Under the pieces are notes generated by a model. The model was not told where the DNA came from, searched no databases, and saw nothing but the letters and a program-made list of their open reading frames with translations. Both the position numbers and the translations under genes were made by a program. A stretch of DNA of 64,000 nt from Microbacterium laevaniformans (lineage in GTDB: Bacteria; Actinomycetota; Actinomycetes; Actinomycetales; Microbacteriaceae): positions 2,046,001-2,110,000 of the forward strand of contig NZ_JAFBCE010000001.1 in NCBI RefSeq assembly GCF_016907555.1. Direction: 5' to 3'. Each line of letters begins with the position of its first letter. The stretch's first letter is position 1. Positions 34,762-45,174 of this stretch are shown here, piece after piece.

Positions 34762-35910
34762 ATGAGCATCGACGTCCCCACCGCGACGGCGGACGTCATC
34801 GTCATCGGTGCCGGCCAGGCGGGCCTGTCGGCCGCTTACCATCTGCGTCGCCGCGGCTTCGTCCCCGCGCCCGGCGACGGCGACGCCCGCACCTTCGCGG
34901 TGCTCGACGCCGACGCCGCCCCCGGCGGGGCGTGGCAGCATCGCTGGCGGTCACTGCGCATGGGAACGGTCAACGGCATCTACGAGCTTCCGGGCGCACC
35001 CGTGCCGCCCGCCGATCCGACGGCGCCGAGCGCGGACGTGCTGCCCGCGTACTTCGCGGACTACGAGCGTCGCTTCGATCTGCGCGTGCACCGTCCGGTG
35101 ATCGTGCGCGCGGTTCGCCGTGTCGACGACCCGAACGGTCTCCTGCGCATCGAGACCGACCGAGGCGTATGGTTCGCGCGGTACGTCATCAACGCGACGG
35201 GGACCTGGCGACGCCCCTTCTGGCCGCACTATCCCGGACAGCACGATTTCGCCGGACGCCAGCTGCACGTCCACGACTACGTGTCGGCCGAGGAGTTCGC
35301 CGGTCGCCGGGTCGTCATCGTCGGCGCGGGCATCTCCGCCGTGCAGCTGCTGGAGGAGATCTCGCGCGTCGCCGACACGTTCTGGGTGACGCGGCGCGAG
35401 GTGCGGTGGGATGCCGCGGAGTTCGACACCGCGGCCCGTGTGGCGGCGATCGCCGGCGTGGAGGAGCGCGTGCGGCGCGGCGAGCCGCCCGGGAGCGTCA
35501 TCTCGGTGACCGGACAGCACTGGACGCCGTGGGCCCGCGCCGCCGACGAGCGCGGCGTCCTCGTGCGGCATCCGATGTTCGCGCGCATCGAGGAGCACGG
35601 CGTACGGATGCCGGACGGCACGTTCGAGCCGGCCGACGTCATCCTGTGGGCCACGGGCTTCCGGGCCGACATCGCCCACCTCGCCCCGCTCGGGCTGCGG
35701 ACCGGCGCTGGCGGCATCCGCGTGGCGAACGGCCGCGCGATCGACGACCCGCGACTGTTTCTCATCGGCTACGGCCCCTCCCAGTCGACCGTCGGGGCCA
35801 ACCGCGCCGGGCGCGACGCGGTGCGCGCCATCGCGGCCGAGACGGATGCGCACCGCAGCCCTGGTGCGGGCCCATCGGTGTCGCGCACCGTCGCCTCCGC
35901 GACGGCGTGA
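34762..35910 (+). CDS. Flavin-containing monooxygenase-like protein
   Basis: A 382-aa two-dinucleotide-binding flavoprotein. FAD motif VIVIGAGQAGLSAAYHL is at the N-terminus, and the NADPH motif VVIVGAGISAVQLLEEI at about residue 190. LWATGF appears near residue 300. It lacks a clear FxGxxxHxxxY/F Baeyer-Villiger fingerprint; the corresponding stretch reads FAGRQLHVHDY, close to it. The ATG follows GAAGAGGA. The gene is monocistronic, divergent from dnaX and convergent with GH65. The substrate is unknown. Confidence 0.85.
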   Translation: MSIDVPTATADVIVIGAGQAGLSAAYHLRRRGFVPAPGDGDARTFAVLDADAAPGGAWQHRWRSLRMGTVNGIYELPGAPVPPADPTAPSADVLPAYFADYERRFDLRVHRPVIVRAVRRVDDPNGLLRIETDRGVWFARYVINATGTWRRPFWPHYPGQHDFAGRQLHVHDYVSAEEFAGRRVVIVGAGISAVQLLEEISRVADTFWVTRREVRWDAAEFDTAARVAAIAGVEERVRRGEPPGSVISVTGQHWTPWARAADERGVLVRHPMFARIEEHGVRMPDGTFEPADVILWATGFRADIAHLAPLGLRTGAGGIRVANGRAIDDPRLFLIGYGPSQSTVGANRAGRDAVRAIAAETDAHRSPGAGPSVSRTVASATA

Positions 35911-35916
35911 CGGGAC

Positions 35917-38460
35917 TCAGGAGTCGATGCCGAGGTTCGCGTCGTCACCCGGCATCGCCCCGACGATCGGGATGCTGCCGGTGATCACCGGAATCGAGGT
36001 CGTCATCGTCGGCACGGAAGCCGATAGCAACGTGCCGTCCTCGCGCAGGGCGTCGCCGATGTCGCTGATCCTGGGACGACCCGACAGCTCGGGCCCCTGA
36101 CCGCGCAGCGGCACCGTCAGCGTCGACTCCGCTCCGACGACGAACGTCTCGCCGCGCACCGAGAAGGAGACCGGCTCGCCGGCACCGGCATCCACGCGCA
36201 GCTGCTCCGCGGTGATCTCGATCTTCAGCGGCGTGCCCTGCCAGTGCAGGGTGAACGACAGTGACGGCCAGGCCTTGGGCAGGCGCGGATCGAAGCTCAG
36301 CTCGCCGTAGTGATCCCGCATGCCGCCGAAGCCTGCGACCAGCGCGGTCCAGACACCGCCGGCGGAGGCCACGTGCACCCCGTCGGACGCGTTGTGGTGC
36401 AGGTCGCCGAGGTCGACGAAGATCGACTGCGAGAAGTACTCGAGAGCCAGATCCTGGTACCCGACCTCTGCCGCAAGGATCGCCTGGACGACCGCCGACA
36501 GCGTCGAATCTCCCGTCGTCAGCGGGTCGTAGTACTCGAAGTCGGCCAGCTTCTCCTCGTCGGTGAAGTGATTGCCCTGCAGGTACAGCGCCAACACGAC
36601 ATCGGCCTGCTTGAGCACTTGATAGCGGTAGATCACCAGCGGGTGGAAGTGCAGCAGGAGCGGGCGCTGCTCCGGCGGCGTGTTCTCCAGATCCCACACC
36701 TCACGCTCGAGGAACACCTCGTCCTGAGGATGGATGCCGAGGCCCTCGCTGTACGGGATGTGCATCGCTTCCGCGGCGGCATCCCACGCGTCGGCCTCCG
36801 CCGGGTCGAACGAGAGCCGCTCCACCATCTGCGCGTAGTGCTCCGGCGCATCCTGCGCCATCTCACGCACGATACGCGCCGCGAAACGCAGGTTGAAGCG
36901 CGCCATCACGTTCGTGAACAGGTTGTCGTTGACGACCGTCGTGTACTCGTCGGGACCGGTGACGCCGTGGATGTGGAACACCTCGGGCTGGCCGTCCTCG
37001 GTGAAACGCCAGAACCCGAGCGTGGCCCAGAGCCGCGCCGTCTCGACGGCGATGTCCACGCCCTCGCGGTACAGGAACTCGTCGTCGCCCGTGGCACGCA
37101 CGTACTTGGCGAGCGCGAAGCTGACGTCGGCGTTGATGTGGTACTGCGCGGTACCGGCGGCGTAGTAGGCCGACGCCTCTTCACCGCTGATCGTGCGCCA
37201 CGGGAAGAGGGCCCCCGCCTCGTTGAGCTGAGCGGCCCGACGACGCGCGGCCGGCAGCATGAGGTAGCGCATCCGCAGCGCGTTGCGAGCCCAGAGCGGG
37301 GTCGTGTACATGAGGAACGGGAGCACGTAGATCTCGGTGTCCCAGAAGTAGTGACCGCTGTACCCCGAGCCCGACACGCCCTTCGCGGGAACGCCCTGAC
37401 CGTCGGCGCGGGCCGCTGCCTGCGCGAGCTGGAACAGACACCAGCGTGTCGCCTGCTGCAGGTCGTCGTGACCGCCGATGGCGACGTCGGAACGGTCCCA
37501 GAACGCGTCCATCCAGGCCCGCTGGCGCTCGAACTGCCGAGAGACGCCCTCGGCACCCACGCGATCGAGCGCGCGGCGACCCCGATCGACGAGCTCGCGC
37601 GCGGGGACGCCGCGCGACGTGTGGTAGCTGACGAGCTTCGTGACCGTCACCGGCACGCCCGCCTTCGCCTGCACGCGATACACGTTCTTCGCGATGTCGG
37701 GTTCGATGAGCGTGCGGGACGAGTACGCGTTCTCGGTGTCGACGACGTGGTCGGCGACGACCGCCATCGTCATCCCCGACGCGTTCACCCGGTACGACAG
37801 CGCGACGCGGTCGCCGTCCTGCCAGTACTCCTCGGGGTGCAGGACGCGATCTTCGATCTTCTCCGCCTTGCGCGGGTCGAAGCCCTTCTTCGCAGCGCCC
37901 CCGGGCGCCGAGCCGCCGTAGACGTCTTGCCCGTCCTGACGGTTGACGATCTGGCAGCTCACCGTCACCGGGGCGTCGCTGTTGAGCACCGTCACGGTGA
38001 CGCGCATGACCGCGAGATGACGCTCCTCGAAGGAGACCATCCGCTCGAAGTCGATCACGACGTCCTTGCCGCTCGGCGTCATCCACCGGACGTGACGCGT
38101 GAGCGTGCCCGCGCGCATGTCCAACGCGCGCTCGTACTCGCGGACGTCGGCGACGTCGAACGACAGGGGCTCATCGTCGACGTAGACGCGCATGACCTTG
38201 GCGTCCGGAGCGTTGATGATCGTCTGCCCGACCTCGGCGAAACCGTACGCCTGCTCCGCGTGACGGATCGGGAAGATCTCGTGGAAGCCGTTGATGAACG
38301 TGCCGTGCTCGTGCGCGTGCCGTCCCTCGGGCTGATTGCCGCGCAGGCCCAGATAGCCATTGCCGAGCGCGAACAGCGTCTCGGTGACCCCCACGTCCTC
38401 GAGGGAGAAGCGCGTCTCCACGAGGCGCCACGGGTCGATCGGAAAACGGTCGCGATCCAT
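35917..38460 (-). CDS. Glycoside hydrolase family 65 disaccharide phosphorylase
   Basis: An 847-aa cytosolic enzyme that phosphorolyses an alpha-linked glucose disaccharide (maltose, trehalose or kojibiose type) to beta-glucose 1-phosphate and glucose. The catalytic acid is Glu in GVTGPDEYTT (about residue 505). The phosphate-binding region lies near ASAGGVWTALVAGFGG. The N-terminal super-beta-sandwich begins FSLEDVGVTETLFALGNGYLGLRG. The ATG at 38460 has AAAGGA upstream; a second ATG three codons earlier is too close to it. Its product is the substrate of the beta-PGM encoded just upstream. Confidence 0.92.
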   Translation of the reverse strand: MDRDRFPIDPWRLVETRFSLEDVGVTETLFALGNGYLGLRGNQPEGRHAHEHGTFINGFHEIFPIRHAEQAYGFAEVGQTIINAPDAKVMRVYVDDEPLSFDVADVREYERALDMRAGTLTRHVRWMTPSGKDVVIDFERMVSFEERHLAVMRVTVTVLNSDAPVTVSCQIVNRQDGQDVYGGSAPGGAAKKGFDPRKAEKIEDRVLHPEEYWQDGDRVALSYRVNASGMTMAVVADHVVDTENAYSSRTLIEPDIAKNVYRVQAKAGVPVTVTKLVSYHTSRGVPARELVDRGRRALDRVGAEGVSRQFERQRAWMDAFWDRSDVAIGGHDDLQQATRWCLFQLAQAAARADGQGVPAKGVSGSGYSGHYFWDTEIYVLPFLMYTTPLWARNALRMRYLMLPAARRRAAQLNEAGALFPWRTISGEEASAYYAAGTAQYHINADVSFALAKYVRATGDDEFLYREGVDIAVETARLWATLGFWRFTEDGQPEVFHIHGVTGPDEYTTVVNDNLFTNVMARFNLRFAARIVREMAQDAPEHYAQMVERLSFDPAEADAWDAAAEAMHIPYSEGLGIHPQDEVFLEREVWDLENTPPEQRPLLLHFHPLVIYRYQVLKQADVVLALYLQGNHFTDEEKLADFEYYDPLTTGDSTLSAVVQAILAAEVGYQDLALEYFSQSIFVDLGDLHHNASDGVHVASAGGVWTALVAGFGGMRDHYGELSFDPRLPKAWPSLSFTLHWQGTPLKIEITAEQLRVDAGAGEPVSFSVRGETFVVGAESTLTVPLRGQGPELSGRPRISDIGDALREDGTLLSASVPTMTTSIPVITGSIPIVGAMPGDDANLGIDS

Positions 38461-38489
38461 CCTGTCCATCCTTTCGTCGGAAGGGCCGG

Positions 38490-39230
38490 TCATCGGGTGA
38501 CGAAAGCCGAGAGATCGTCGACGACGAGCGTCGCGCCGAGATCGAGCAGGGCCTGCGCCCCGGCGCCGCGGTCGACGCCCACGACGAGGCCGAAGCCGGC
38601 GGCCGCCGCCGACGCGACGCCGGAGTGGGCGTCTTCGACCGCCGCGCTGCGGGCGGGATCGACGCCGAGCATGCGGGCGCCGGCCGCGAACATGTCGGGG
38701 GCGGGCTTGGAGCGCAGCCCCTCGCGCGCCGAGACCACCCCGTCGACGACGACCGGGAAGAAGTCGCGGATCCCTGCGATCGTCAGCACCTCTTCGGCGT
38801 TCTTCGAGCTCGACACCACACCGATCGGGGTGCCGGCGGCGTGGAGCTGCTCGATCAGCTCGAGAGAGCCCGGATACGGGGCGATGCCGTCGGTGCGCAG
38901 CACGCGGGCGAACACCTCGTTCTTGCGGTTGCCGATGCCGCAGACCGTGTCGGCGGTGGTCGGATCGGAGGGGTCGCCCCACGGCACCTCGACGTCACGG
39001 GAGCGCAGGAGGCTCGCGACGCCGTCGTAGCGCTGCTTTCCGTCGAGGTAGCGGAAGTAGTCGTCCTCCGTGTACGGCGGCTCGATCCCCCACGAGCTGA
39101 ACAGCTCGGTGAACATCGACTGCCACGCGTGCATGTGCACGTCGGCCGTCGGCGTCAGCACGCCGTCCAGGTCGAAGAGCACGCCGTCGAGTGCGCGCAG
39201 GTCGGGAAGCTCGGGAAGCTCGGCTGTCAC
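38490..39230 (-). CDS. pgmB: Beta-phosphoglucomutase-type HAD hydrolase
   Basis: A 246-aa HAD protein that should convert beta-glucose 1-phosphate to glucose 6-phosphate. Motif I is LFDLDGVLTPTADVH, motif II VVSSSKN, motif III SKPAPDMF and motif IV AAVEDAHSGVASAAAAGFG. Together with the GH65 gene 29 bases downstream it makes a phosphorolytic disaccharide pathway. The start is GTG at 39230, without a ribosome binding site but with TACGCT six bases upstream. Confidence 0.87.
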   Translation of the reverse strand: MTAELPELPDLRALDGVLFDLDGVLTPTADVHMHAWQSMFTELFSSWGIEPPYTEDDYFRYLDGKQRYDGVASLLRSRDVEVPWGDPSDPTTADTVCGIGNRKNEVFARVLRTDGIAPYPGSLELIEQLHAAGTPIGVVSSSKNAEEVLTIAGIRDFFPVVVDGVVSAREGLRSKPAPDMFAAGARMLGVDPARSAAVEDAHSGVASAAAAGFGLVVGVDRGAGAQALLDLGATLVVDDLSAFVTR

Positions 39231-39236
39231 GGGTTC

Positions 39237-39242
39237 AGCGTA
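39237..39242 (-). promoter_or_regulatory. -10 box of a leaderless promoter for the beta-PGM/GH65 genes
   Basis: TACGCT on the minus strand, six bases (GAACCC) and then the GTG start of the beta-PGM gene. It lies in the 35-base gap after ackA. Confidence 0.5.
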
Positions 39243-39265
39243 GTGGCCCGGGTGTGACCCGCGCG

Positions 39266-40456
39266 TCACGATGCGACGACGGCGAGCGTCTGCCGGGCGA
39301 TCTCCAGCTCTTCGTTCGTGGGGACCACGAGGACGGTGACCGAGGAGTCGTCGGCGGAGATGGTGCGGATGCCGCGCTCGCGCGCCTCGTTGCGCTCCGG
39401 ATCGAGACGGATGCCGAGGAAGCCCAGGGTCGCCATCGCCTCCGCACGCACGAGCGGCGAGTTCTCCCCCACCCCGGCGGTGAACGAGATGACATCCACG
39501 CCGCCGAGCTGGGCGATGTAGGCGCCGATGTAGGCTCGCAGCCGGTGGATGTAGACGTCGAAGGCGAGCATCGCCGCCCCCGCGCCCTCGGCACGGCGGT
39601 CCTCGATGTCGCGCATGTCGGACACGCCGGCGAGGCCCACCATGCCGCTGCGCTTGTTGAGGAACTCGTCCAGTTCGCCCGGGCTCATCTCCTCGCGGCG
39701 CGCCAGCACGAGCAGCACCGACGGATCGAGGTCGCCGGAGCGGGTCCCCATGACGAGGCCCTCCAGCGGCGTGAGTCCCATGGAGGTGTCGACGGAGTGC
39801 CCACCGTCGATCGCCGTGATCGAGGCGCCGTTGCCCAGGTGCAGCACGAGCTGCTTGAGCTCTCGCAGAGGCCGCTCCACATACGCCGCGGCGGCCTCGC
39901 TGACGAACTTGTGACTGGTGCCGTGGAAGCCGTAGCGGCGGATGCGGTGCTTGCGCGCGATCGTCTGGTCGATCGCATAGGTGTACGCCGCCGGCGGGAG
40001 GGTCTGGTGGAACGCCGTGTCGAACACCGCGATGTGCGGCAGCGCGGGGAAGGCCGCACGGGCTGCGCGGATGCCCTGCAGCGCGCCGGGGTTGTGCAGC
40101 GGCGCGAGCACCGACAGCTCGTCGATGTTGATCTCGACCAGATCGTCGATCAGCGTCGGGCGGAAGAAGCGGGCGCCGCCCTGGACGACGCGGTGCCCCA
40201 CCGCCGACGGCGGGGTCTCGACCAGCGACGGACCGTACTCCTCGAACGCGTCGAGCATCACGCGGAAGCCGGCGGTGTGGTCGGGGATCGGCAGTTCGCG
40301 CGAGTGATCGGCATCCCCCACCTTGTGGCGGGCCGAGCCGGTCTCCTGTCCGATGCGCTCGACGAGACCCGACGCGAGCGCCGTCTGGGACTCGACGTCG
40401 ACGAGCTGATACTTGAACGACGAGGAGCCGCTGTTGATGACGAGGACGACGGTCAT
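39266..40456 (-). CDS. ackA: Acetate kinase
   Basis: A 396-aa enzyme interconverting acetyl phosphate and acetate with ADP/ATP. The two family signatures are VLVINSGSSSFKYQL at the N-terminus and MGLTPLEGLVMGTRSGDLDP in the middle. The active-site Arg lies in VGHRVVQGG. Full length. The ATG overlaps pta by four bases, so the two enzymes are co-translated. The direction in the cell may be overflow acetate formation or acetate use. Confidence 0.95.
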   Translation of the reverse strand: MTVVLVINSGSSSFKYQLVDVESQTALASGLVERIGQETGSARHKVGDADHSRELPIPDHTAGFRVMLDAFEEYGPSLVETPPSAVGHRVVQGGARFFRPTLIDDLVEINIDELSVLAPLHNPGALQGIRAARAAFPALPHIAVFDTAFHQTLPPAAYTYAIDQTIARKHRIRRYGFHGTSHKFVSEAAAAYVERPLRELKQLVLHLGNGASITAIDGGHSVDTSMGLTPLEGLVMGTRSGDLDPSVLLVLARREEMSPGELDEFLNKRSGMVGLAGVSDMRDIEDRRAEGAGAAMLAFDVYIHRLRAYIGAYIAQLGGVDVISFTAGVGENSPLVRAEAMATLGFLGIRLDPERNEARERGIRTISADDSSVTVLVVPTNEELEIARQTLAVVAS

Positions 40457-42603
40457 GCGTTGTTTCCCTGCTGCTGGTTCTGCGCCTGGATCGCCGTGAT
40501 GGCGATCGTGTTGACGATGTCTTCGACCAGCGCACCGCGCGACAGGTCGTTGATGGGCTTGTTGAGTCCCTGGAGCACCGGCCCCATGGCGACCGCGCCG
40601 GCGGAGCGCTGCACCGCCTTGTAGGTGTTGTTGCCGGTGTTGAGGTCGGGGAAGACGAACACGGTCGCCCGTCCCGCGACGGCGGAGTCGGGCATCTTCG
40701 CCTTGGCGACGGCAGCGTCGGCCGCGGCGTCGTACTGGATCGGGCCTTCGACCAGCAGCTCGGGGGCGCGCTCGCGGACGAACGCCGTGGCTTCGCGGAC
40801 CTTGTCGACGTCCTCCCCCGACCCGGACTCGCCGGTGGAGTACGACAGCATCGCGATGCGCGGCTCGATGCCGAACTGACGTGCCGTGGCGGCCGACGAG
40901 ATGGCGATGTCCGACAGCTGCGCGGCGGTCGGGTCGGGGATCACGGCGCAGTCACCGTAGACGAGCACGCGGTCGGCGAGCGCCATGAGGAACACACTGG
41001 AGACGACTGAGACGCCCGGGCGCGTCTTGATGATCTCGAACGCGGGTCGGATGGTGTGCGCCGTCGTGTGGGCGGCACCCGACACCATGCCGTCGGCCAG
41101 CCCCAGGTGCACCATCATCGTGCCGAAGTACGACACGTCGGTGATGGTGTCGGCCGCCTTCTCGTACGTGATGCCCTTGTGCTTGCGCAGCTCGGCGTAC
41201 TCCTCGGCGAAGCGGTGCACGATCTGCGGGTCGAACGGGCTCAGCACCTGCGCGGCGCTCAGGTCGAGGCCGAGCTCCACCGCGCGACCACGCACCTCCG
41301 CCTCGTCGCCGAGGATCGTCAGGTCGGCGATGCCACGGGCGAGCACGGTGGCCGCCGCCCTCAGCACGCGGTCGTCGCCGCCTTCCGGCAGCACGATGCG
41401 CTTACGGCCGGTACGGGCGCGCTCCAGGAGCTGGTACTCGAACATCAGCGGCGTCACGACGGTGGAATGGGCCAATCCCAGAGCACGCGTGAACTCGTCG
41501 GTGTCGACGTGCTGCTCGAACAGGGCCAGCGCCGTGTCGTAGCGGCGCTGCGAGCCGGCCGCGAGGCGGCCACGCGTGCTCATGACCCGGACGGCCGTGT
41601 CGTAGGTGTCCAGGTCGGTCTGGATGATCGGCAGCGGCGAGTCGAGCCCCACCATGAGGTCCTGCACGGCCGGCGGCAGCGGGAACGGACCGTTGAGGAT
41701 GATGCCCGCGATCGAGGGGAAGGTGCCCGACGAGTTCGCCAGCAGCAGTCCGAGCAGCACCTCGGTGCGATCGGCCGGCACGATGACGATGGCACCCTCG
41801 GTGAGGCGCGGGAGGATGTTGTTGAGCGACATGCCCGCGACGACCACGTCCAGCACTTCGCGCACGAGCAGCGCCTCGTCACCGCGCAGGAGCGTGCCGC
41901 CGAGGGCGAGCATGATGTCGCGGACGGCCGGCGCGACGAGGAACACGTCTTCGGGGATGGACCACACCGCGACCTCGGCCTCACGATTGCCGTCGACGGC
42001 GGGCACGCCGCGCACGACGTCGCCGATCGCCGCGTTGATCTCGTCGAGGTGCGCGGGGTCGGCGCGGTTGGTGATGACCGCGAACAGCTCGGCGCGCTGG
42101 TGCGTGATGTCGGTGAGGGCGAGTTCGGTGAGCTGCGCCAGCTGCTGCGGCGTGCGCGGAACGCTCACCCCGAGGCGGTCGCCCTGGTCTGCCCGACCGT
42201 TGAGCACGACCAGCACGGGAGCGCCGAGGTTCGCCGCGATGCGGGCATTGTAGCCGAGCTCGCTGGTCGAGCCGACGTCCGTGAAGTCGCTGCCGACCAC
42301 GACGACCGCGTCGCACTTCGCCTCGACGGCCTTGAACCGCTCGACGATGCGCGAGAGCGCGGCATCCGGGTCTCGTCGCACGTCGTCGTAGGTGACGCCC
42401 ACGGCCTCCTCGTAGTCGAGGTCGACGCCGATGTGATCGAGGAGCATCTCGAGCACGTAGTCGCGTTCGTCGATCGAACGGGCGATGGCCCGGAACACGC
42501 CCACTCGGGGAGTGGAACGGGTCAGTGCGTCGAGCACTCCGAGGACGATGGTCGATTTGCCGGACAGCCCCTCGGTGGAGGTGATGTAGATGCTCTGCGC
42601 CAC
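40453..42603 (-). CDS. pta: Phosphate acetyltransferase, long (DRTGG-containing) form
   Basis: A 716-aa enzyme converting acetyl-CoA and phosphate to acetyl phosphate. The N-terminal part is a dethiobiotin-synthetase-like P-loop domain (TSTEGLSGKSTIVLGVL), followed by a DRTGG domain (about residues 210-320). The catalytic PTA domain begins about residue 390 (RIVLPEGGDDRVLRAA) and includes GLADGMVSGAAHTTA and NTGNNTYKAVQR. The GTG at 42603 was chosen because earlier residues are low-complexity; TAGGCT lies seven bases upstream. Confidence 0.94.
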   Translation of the reverse strand: MAQSIYITSTEGLSGKSTIVLGVLDALTRSTPRVGVFRAIARSIDERDYVLEMLLDHIGVDLDYEEAVGVTYDDVRRDPDAALSRIVERFKAVEAKCDAVVVVGSDFTDVGSTSELGYNARIAANLGAPVLVVLNGRADQGDRLGVSVPRTPQQLAQLTELALTDITHQRAELFAVITNRADPAHLDEINAAIGDVVRGVPAVDGNREAEVAVWSIPEDVFLVAPAVRDIMLALGGTLLRGDEALLVREVLDVVVAGMSLNNILPRLTEGAIVIVPADRTEVLLGLLLANSSGTFPSIAGIILNGPFPLPPAVQDLMVGLDSPLPIIQTDLDTYDTAVRVMSTRGRLAAGSQRRYDTALALFEQHVDTDEFTRALGLAHSTVVTPLMFEYQLLERARTGRKRIVLPEGGDDRVLRAAATVLARGIADLTILGDEAEVRGRAVELGLDLSAAQVLSPFDPQIVHRFAEEYAELRKHKGITYEKAADTITDVSYFGTMMVHLGLADGMVSGAAHTTAHTIRPAFEIIKTRPGVSVVSSVFLMALADRVLVYGDCAVIPDPTAAQLSDIAISSAATARQFGIEPRIAMLSYSTGESGSGEDVDKVREATAFVRERAPELLVEGPIQYDAAADAAVAKAKMPDSAVAGRATVFVFPDLNTGNNTYKAVQRSAGAVAMGPVLQGLNKPINDLSRGALVEDIVNTIAITAIQAQNQQQGNNA

Positions 42604-42610
42604 GGGTTCC

Positions 42611-42616
42611 AGCCTA
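42611..42616 (-). promoter_or_regulatory. -10 box of a possible leaderless promoter for pta-ackA
   Basis: TAGGCT on the minus strand ends seven bases before the GTG start of pta. No ribosome binding site is present. Confidence 0.45.
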
Positions 42617-42694
42617 GGTGGGGGGCGCTGCGGCCCGGCAGGGATCTGCCGGAGAAAACCTTGGGGCGGGACGGAAGCCGGACGGATGCCGGGC

Positions 42695-42792
42695 AAAAGA
42701 AAGACTCTCCGCGAACCCGGCAGAGCCTGGTTACCCTTGCTACGTTTCCGTCCTGGGGGAGTTGGCCTGGGTGCCGCCTCGCGGAGAGCTGT
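42695..42792 (-). ncRNA. ffs: Small bacterial SRP RNA
   Basis: On the minus strand, CTCCCCCAGGAC and GTAGCAAGGGTAACC flank a tetraloop, the conserved SRP helix 8 core that binds Ffh. A closing stem of ten perfect pairs (42705-42714 with 42779-42788) brackets it, giving the usual hairpin of about 95 bases. A TCTTTCTTTT tract (42695-42704) follows as terminator. A TAAACT box about 13 bases upstream of the 5' end may be the -10 element. Confidence 0.9.
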
Positions 42793-42875
42793 ATGCGAGT
42801 TTACCCGACGACCGGCCCATGCCTCGCCAGCCGGGTTAGCATCGAGCGAGCACCGCCGCTGAGACAGGGAGACGC

Positions 42876-43856
<981 letters not shown>

Positions 43857-43869
43857 TCGAGAGCACGCG

Positions 43870-45174
43870 ATGCCCCGCTGGCCCCTGCTGTCCCGTCTGC
43901 CGCTGACGCTGCGCGGCGTGGGCGCGCTGGTGCTCGCGGGGGTGTGCGGCGTGCTCGCCCAGCGCTTCGGCATCGCCGAGCTCGCCTACGTCGGCGCGCT
44001 GCTGGCGGCAGCCGTGGTCGTCAGCGCCGCCACCCTGTACCTGCTCCCGAGCTCGGCGCGGGTGACCCGCGCCTTCTCCCCCGACGTCGCCGCCACCGGC
44101 AGCGAGGTGCGGGTACGGCTCACCGTCGAGATCCGCGCCTCGCTGCCCTCCAGCCAGGCGCGGTGGCGAGACGCCGTGCCCGACGGCGTGATCCCGGCAT
44201 CCGTTGTCGACTCGGCGCCGGAGGGCATGCTCCCCGCGACCGGCTCGGCGATGGCGGACCCGTCGCGGGTCGAGGTGGACTATGCCGTGCGGGCCGAGCG
44301 CCGTGGCCTTCGCCGCGTGGGGCCGCTGGCACTCGTGACGACCGATCCATTCGGCTTCACGCGACGCCGGCGCACGGTCGGCGACACCTCGCCGCTGGTG
44401 ATCGTGCCGGAGATCGTCGACCTCGACGAACTGCATGATCTCCCCGGTGACGCTGGCGGGAGCACCCGCAGCGTGGCCGACCGGATGGGCCAGGGCGCCG
44501 ACAACCTCATCCCGCGCACGTATGCGCCCGGCGACTCGATGCGACGCATCCACTGGCGCGCCAGCGCCCACCGCGACGAGCTGATGGTGCGCCAGGAGGA
44601 GCAGGAGACCACCCCCGAGGCCGTGGTCGTGCTCGATCGCGGCGCGGCGCGCTGGTCGCCGGCCGCCGGACGCGCCGCCGGCGCGGACCCCGCCTTCGAG
44701 ACGGCGGTCTCCGCCTGCGTCTCGGCGACGGCGCGACTGGTCCGCGAAGGCTACCTCGTCACCGTCATCGACGCCGACGGCGCCGTACTGTGCGACCCGA
44801 TCGAGGGCGCCGACACGGCAGGCGTCGAACATCTCGCCGTCGCCCTCGCCACCATCACCGCGCGGCGCGATCTCCCCCTCGACGCGCTCGCCCGGTTGTT
44901 CAGCGGGATCGCGGCCGGTCCCGTTATCGTCGTCACCGGTGGCCTGGCGGATGCGGATGTCGTCGCGCTCGCGCCCGTGCCGCACCACAGCACCATGCCG
45001 ATCCTCCTCCTCGTGTCGGAGGCACAGGAGGTGGAGGCACAGGAGGTGGTGACAGCCGCCGCCGACACCGGGTGGCGCGTCGGCGCGCTGACCGCGGGCG
45101 GCGACGTCGCGGCCGCCTGGAGCGACGCCCTGGCGTCGCGCGAGACCCGGAGCGTGCACCGTGCCGCCTCGTGA
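43870..45174 (+). CDS. DUF58 domain membrane protein
   Basis: A 434-aa protein with two N-terminal membrane helices (residues about 17-60) and a cytosolic DUF58 domain. The signature PRTYAPGDSMRRIHWRASAHRDELMVRQEE lies around residues 215-245. A C-terminal vWA-like part carries VVVLDRGAARW. It is encoded 13 bases after moxR and overlaps the transglutaminase gene by 14 bases. The exact role is unknown; it probably links the ATPase to the membrane transglutaminase. Confidence 0.9.
   Translation: MPRWPLLSRLPLTLRGVGALVLAGVCGVLAQRFGIAELAYVGALLAAAVVVSAATLYLLPSSARVTRAFSPDVAATGSEVRVRLTVEIRASLPSSQARWRDAVPDGVIPASVVDSAPEGMLPATGSAMADPSRVEVDYAVRAERRGLRRVGPLALVTTDPFGFTRRRRTVGDTSPLVIVPEIVDLDELHDLPGDAGGSTRSVADRMGQGADNLIPRTYAPGDSMRRIHWRASAHRDELMVRQEEQETTPEAVVVLDRGAARWSPAAGRAAGADPAFETAVSACVSATARLVREGYLVTVIDADGAVLCDPIEGADTAGVEHLAVALATITARRDLPLDALARLFSGIAAGPVIVVTGGLADADVVALAPVPHHSTMPILLLVSEAQEVEAQEVVTAAADTGWRVGALTAGGDVAAAWSDALASRETRSVHRAAS

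Noticed and set aside
36310..39030. A 906-codon plus-strand frame
   Set aside because: Antisense to GH65 and beta-PGM, both with intact motifs; the frame reads as low-complexity Arg/Val/His.
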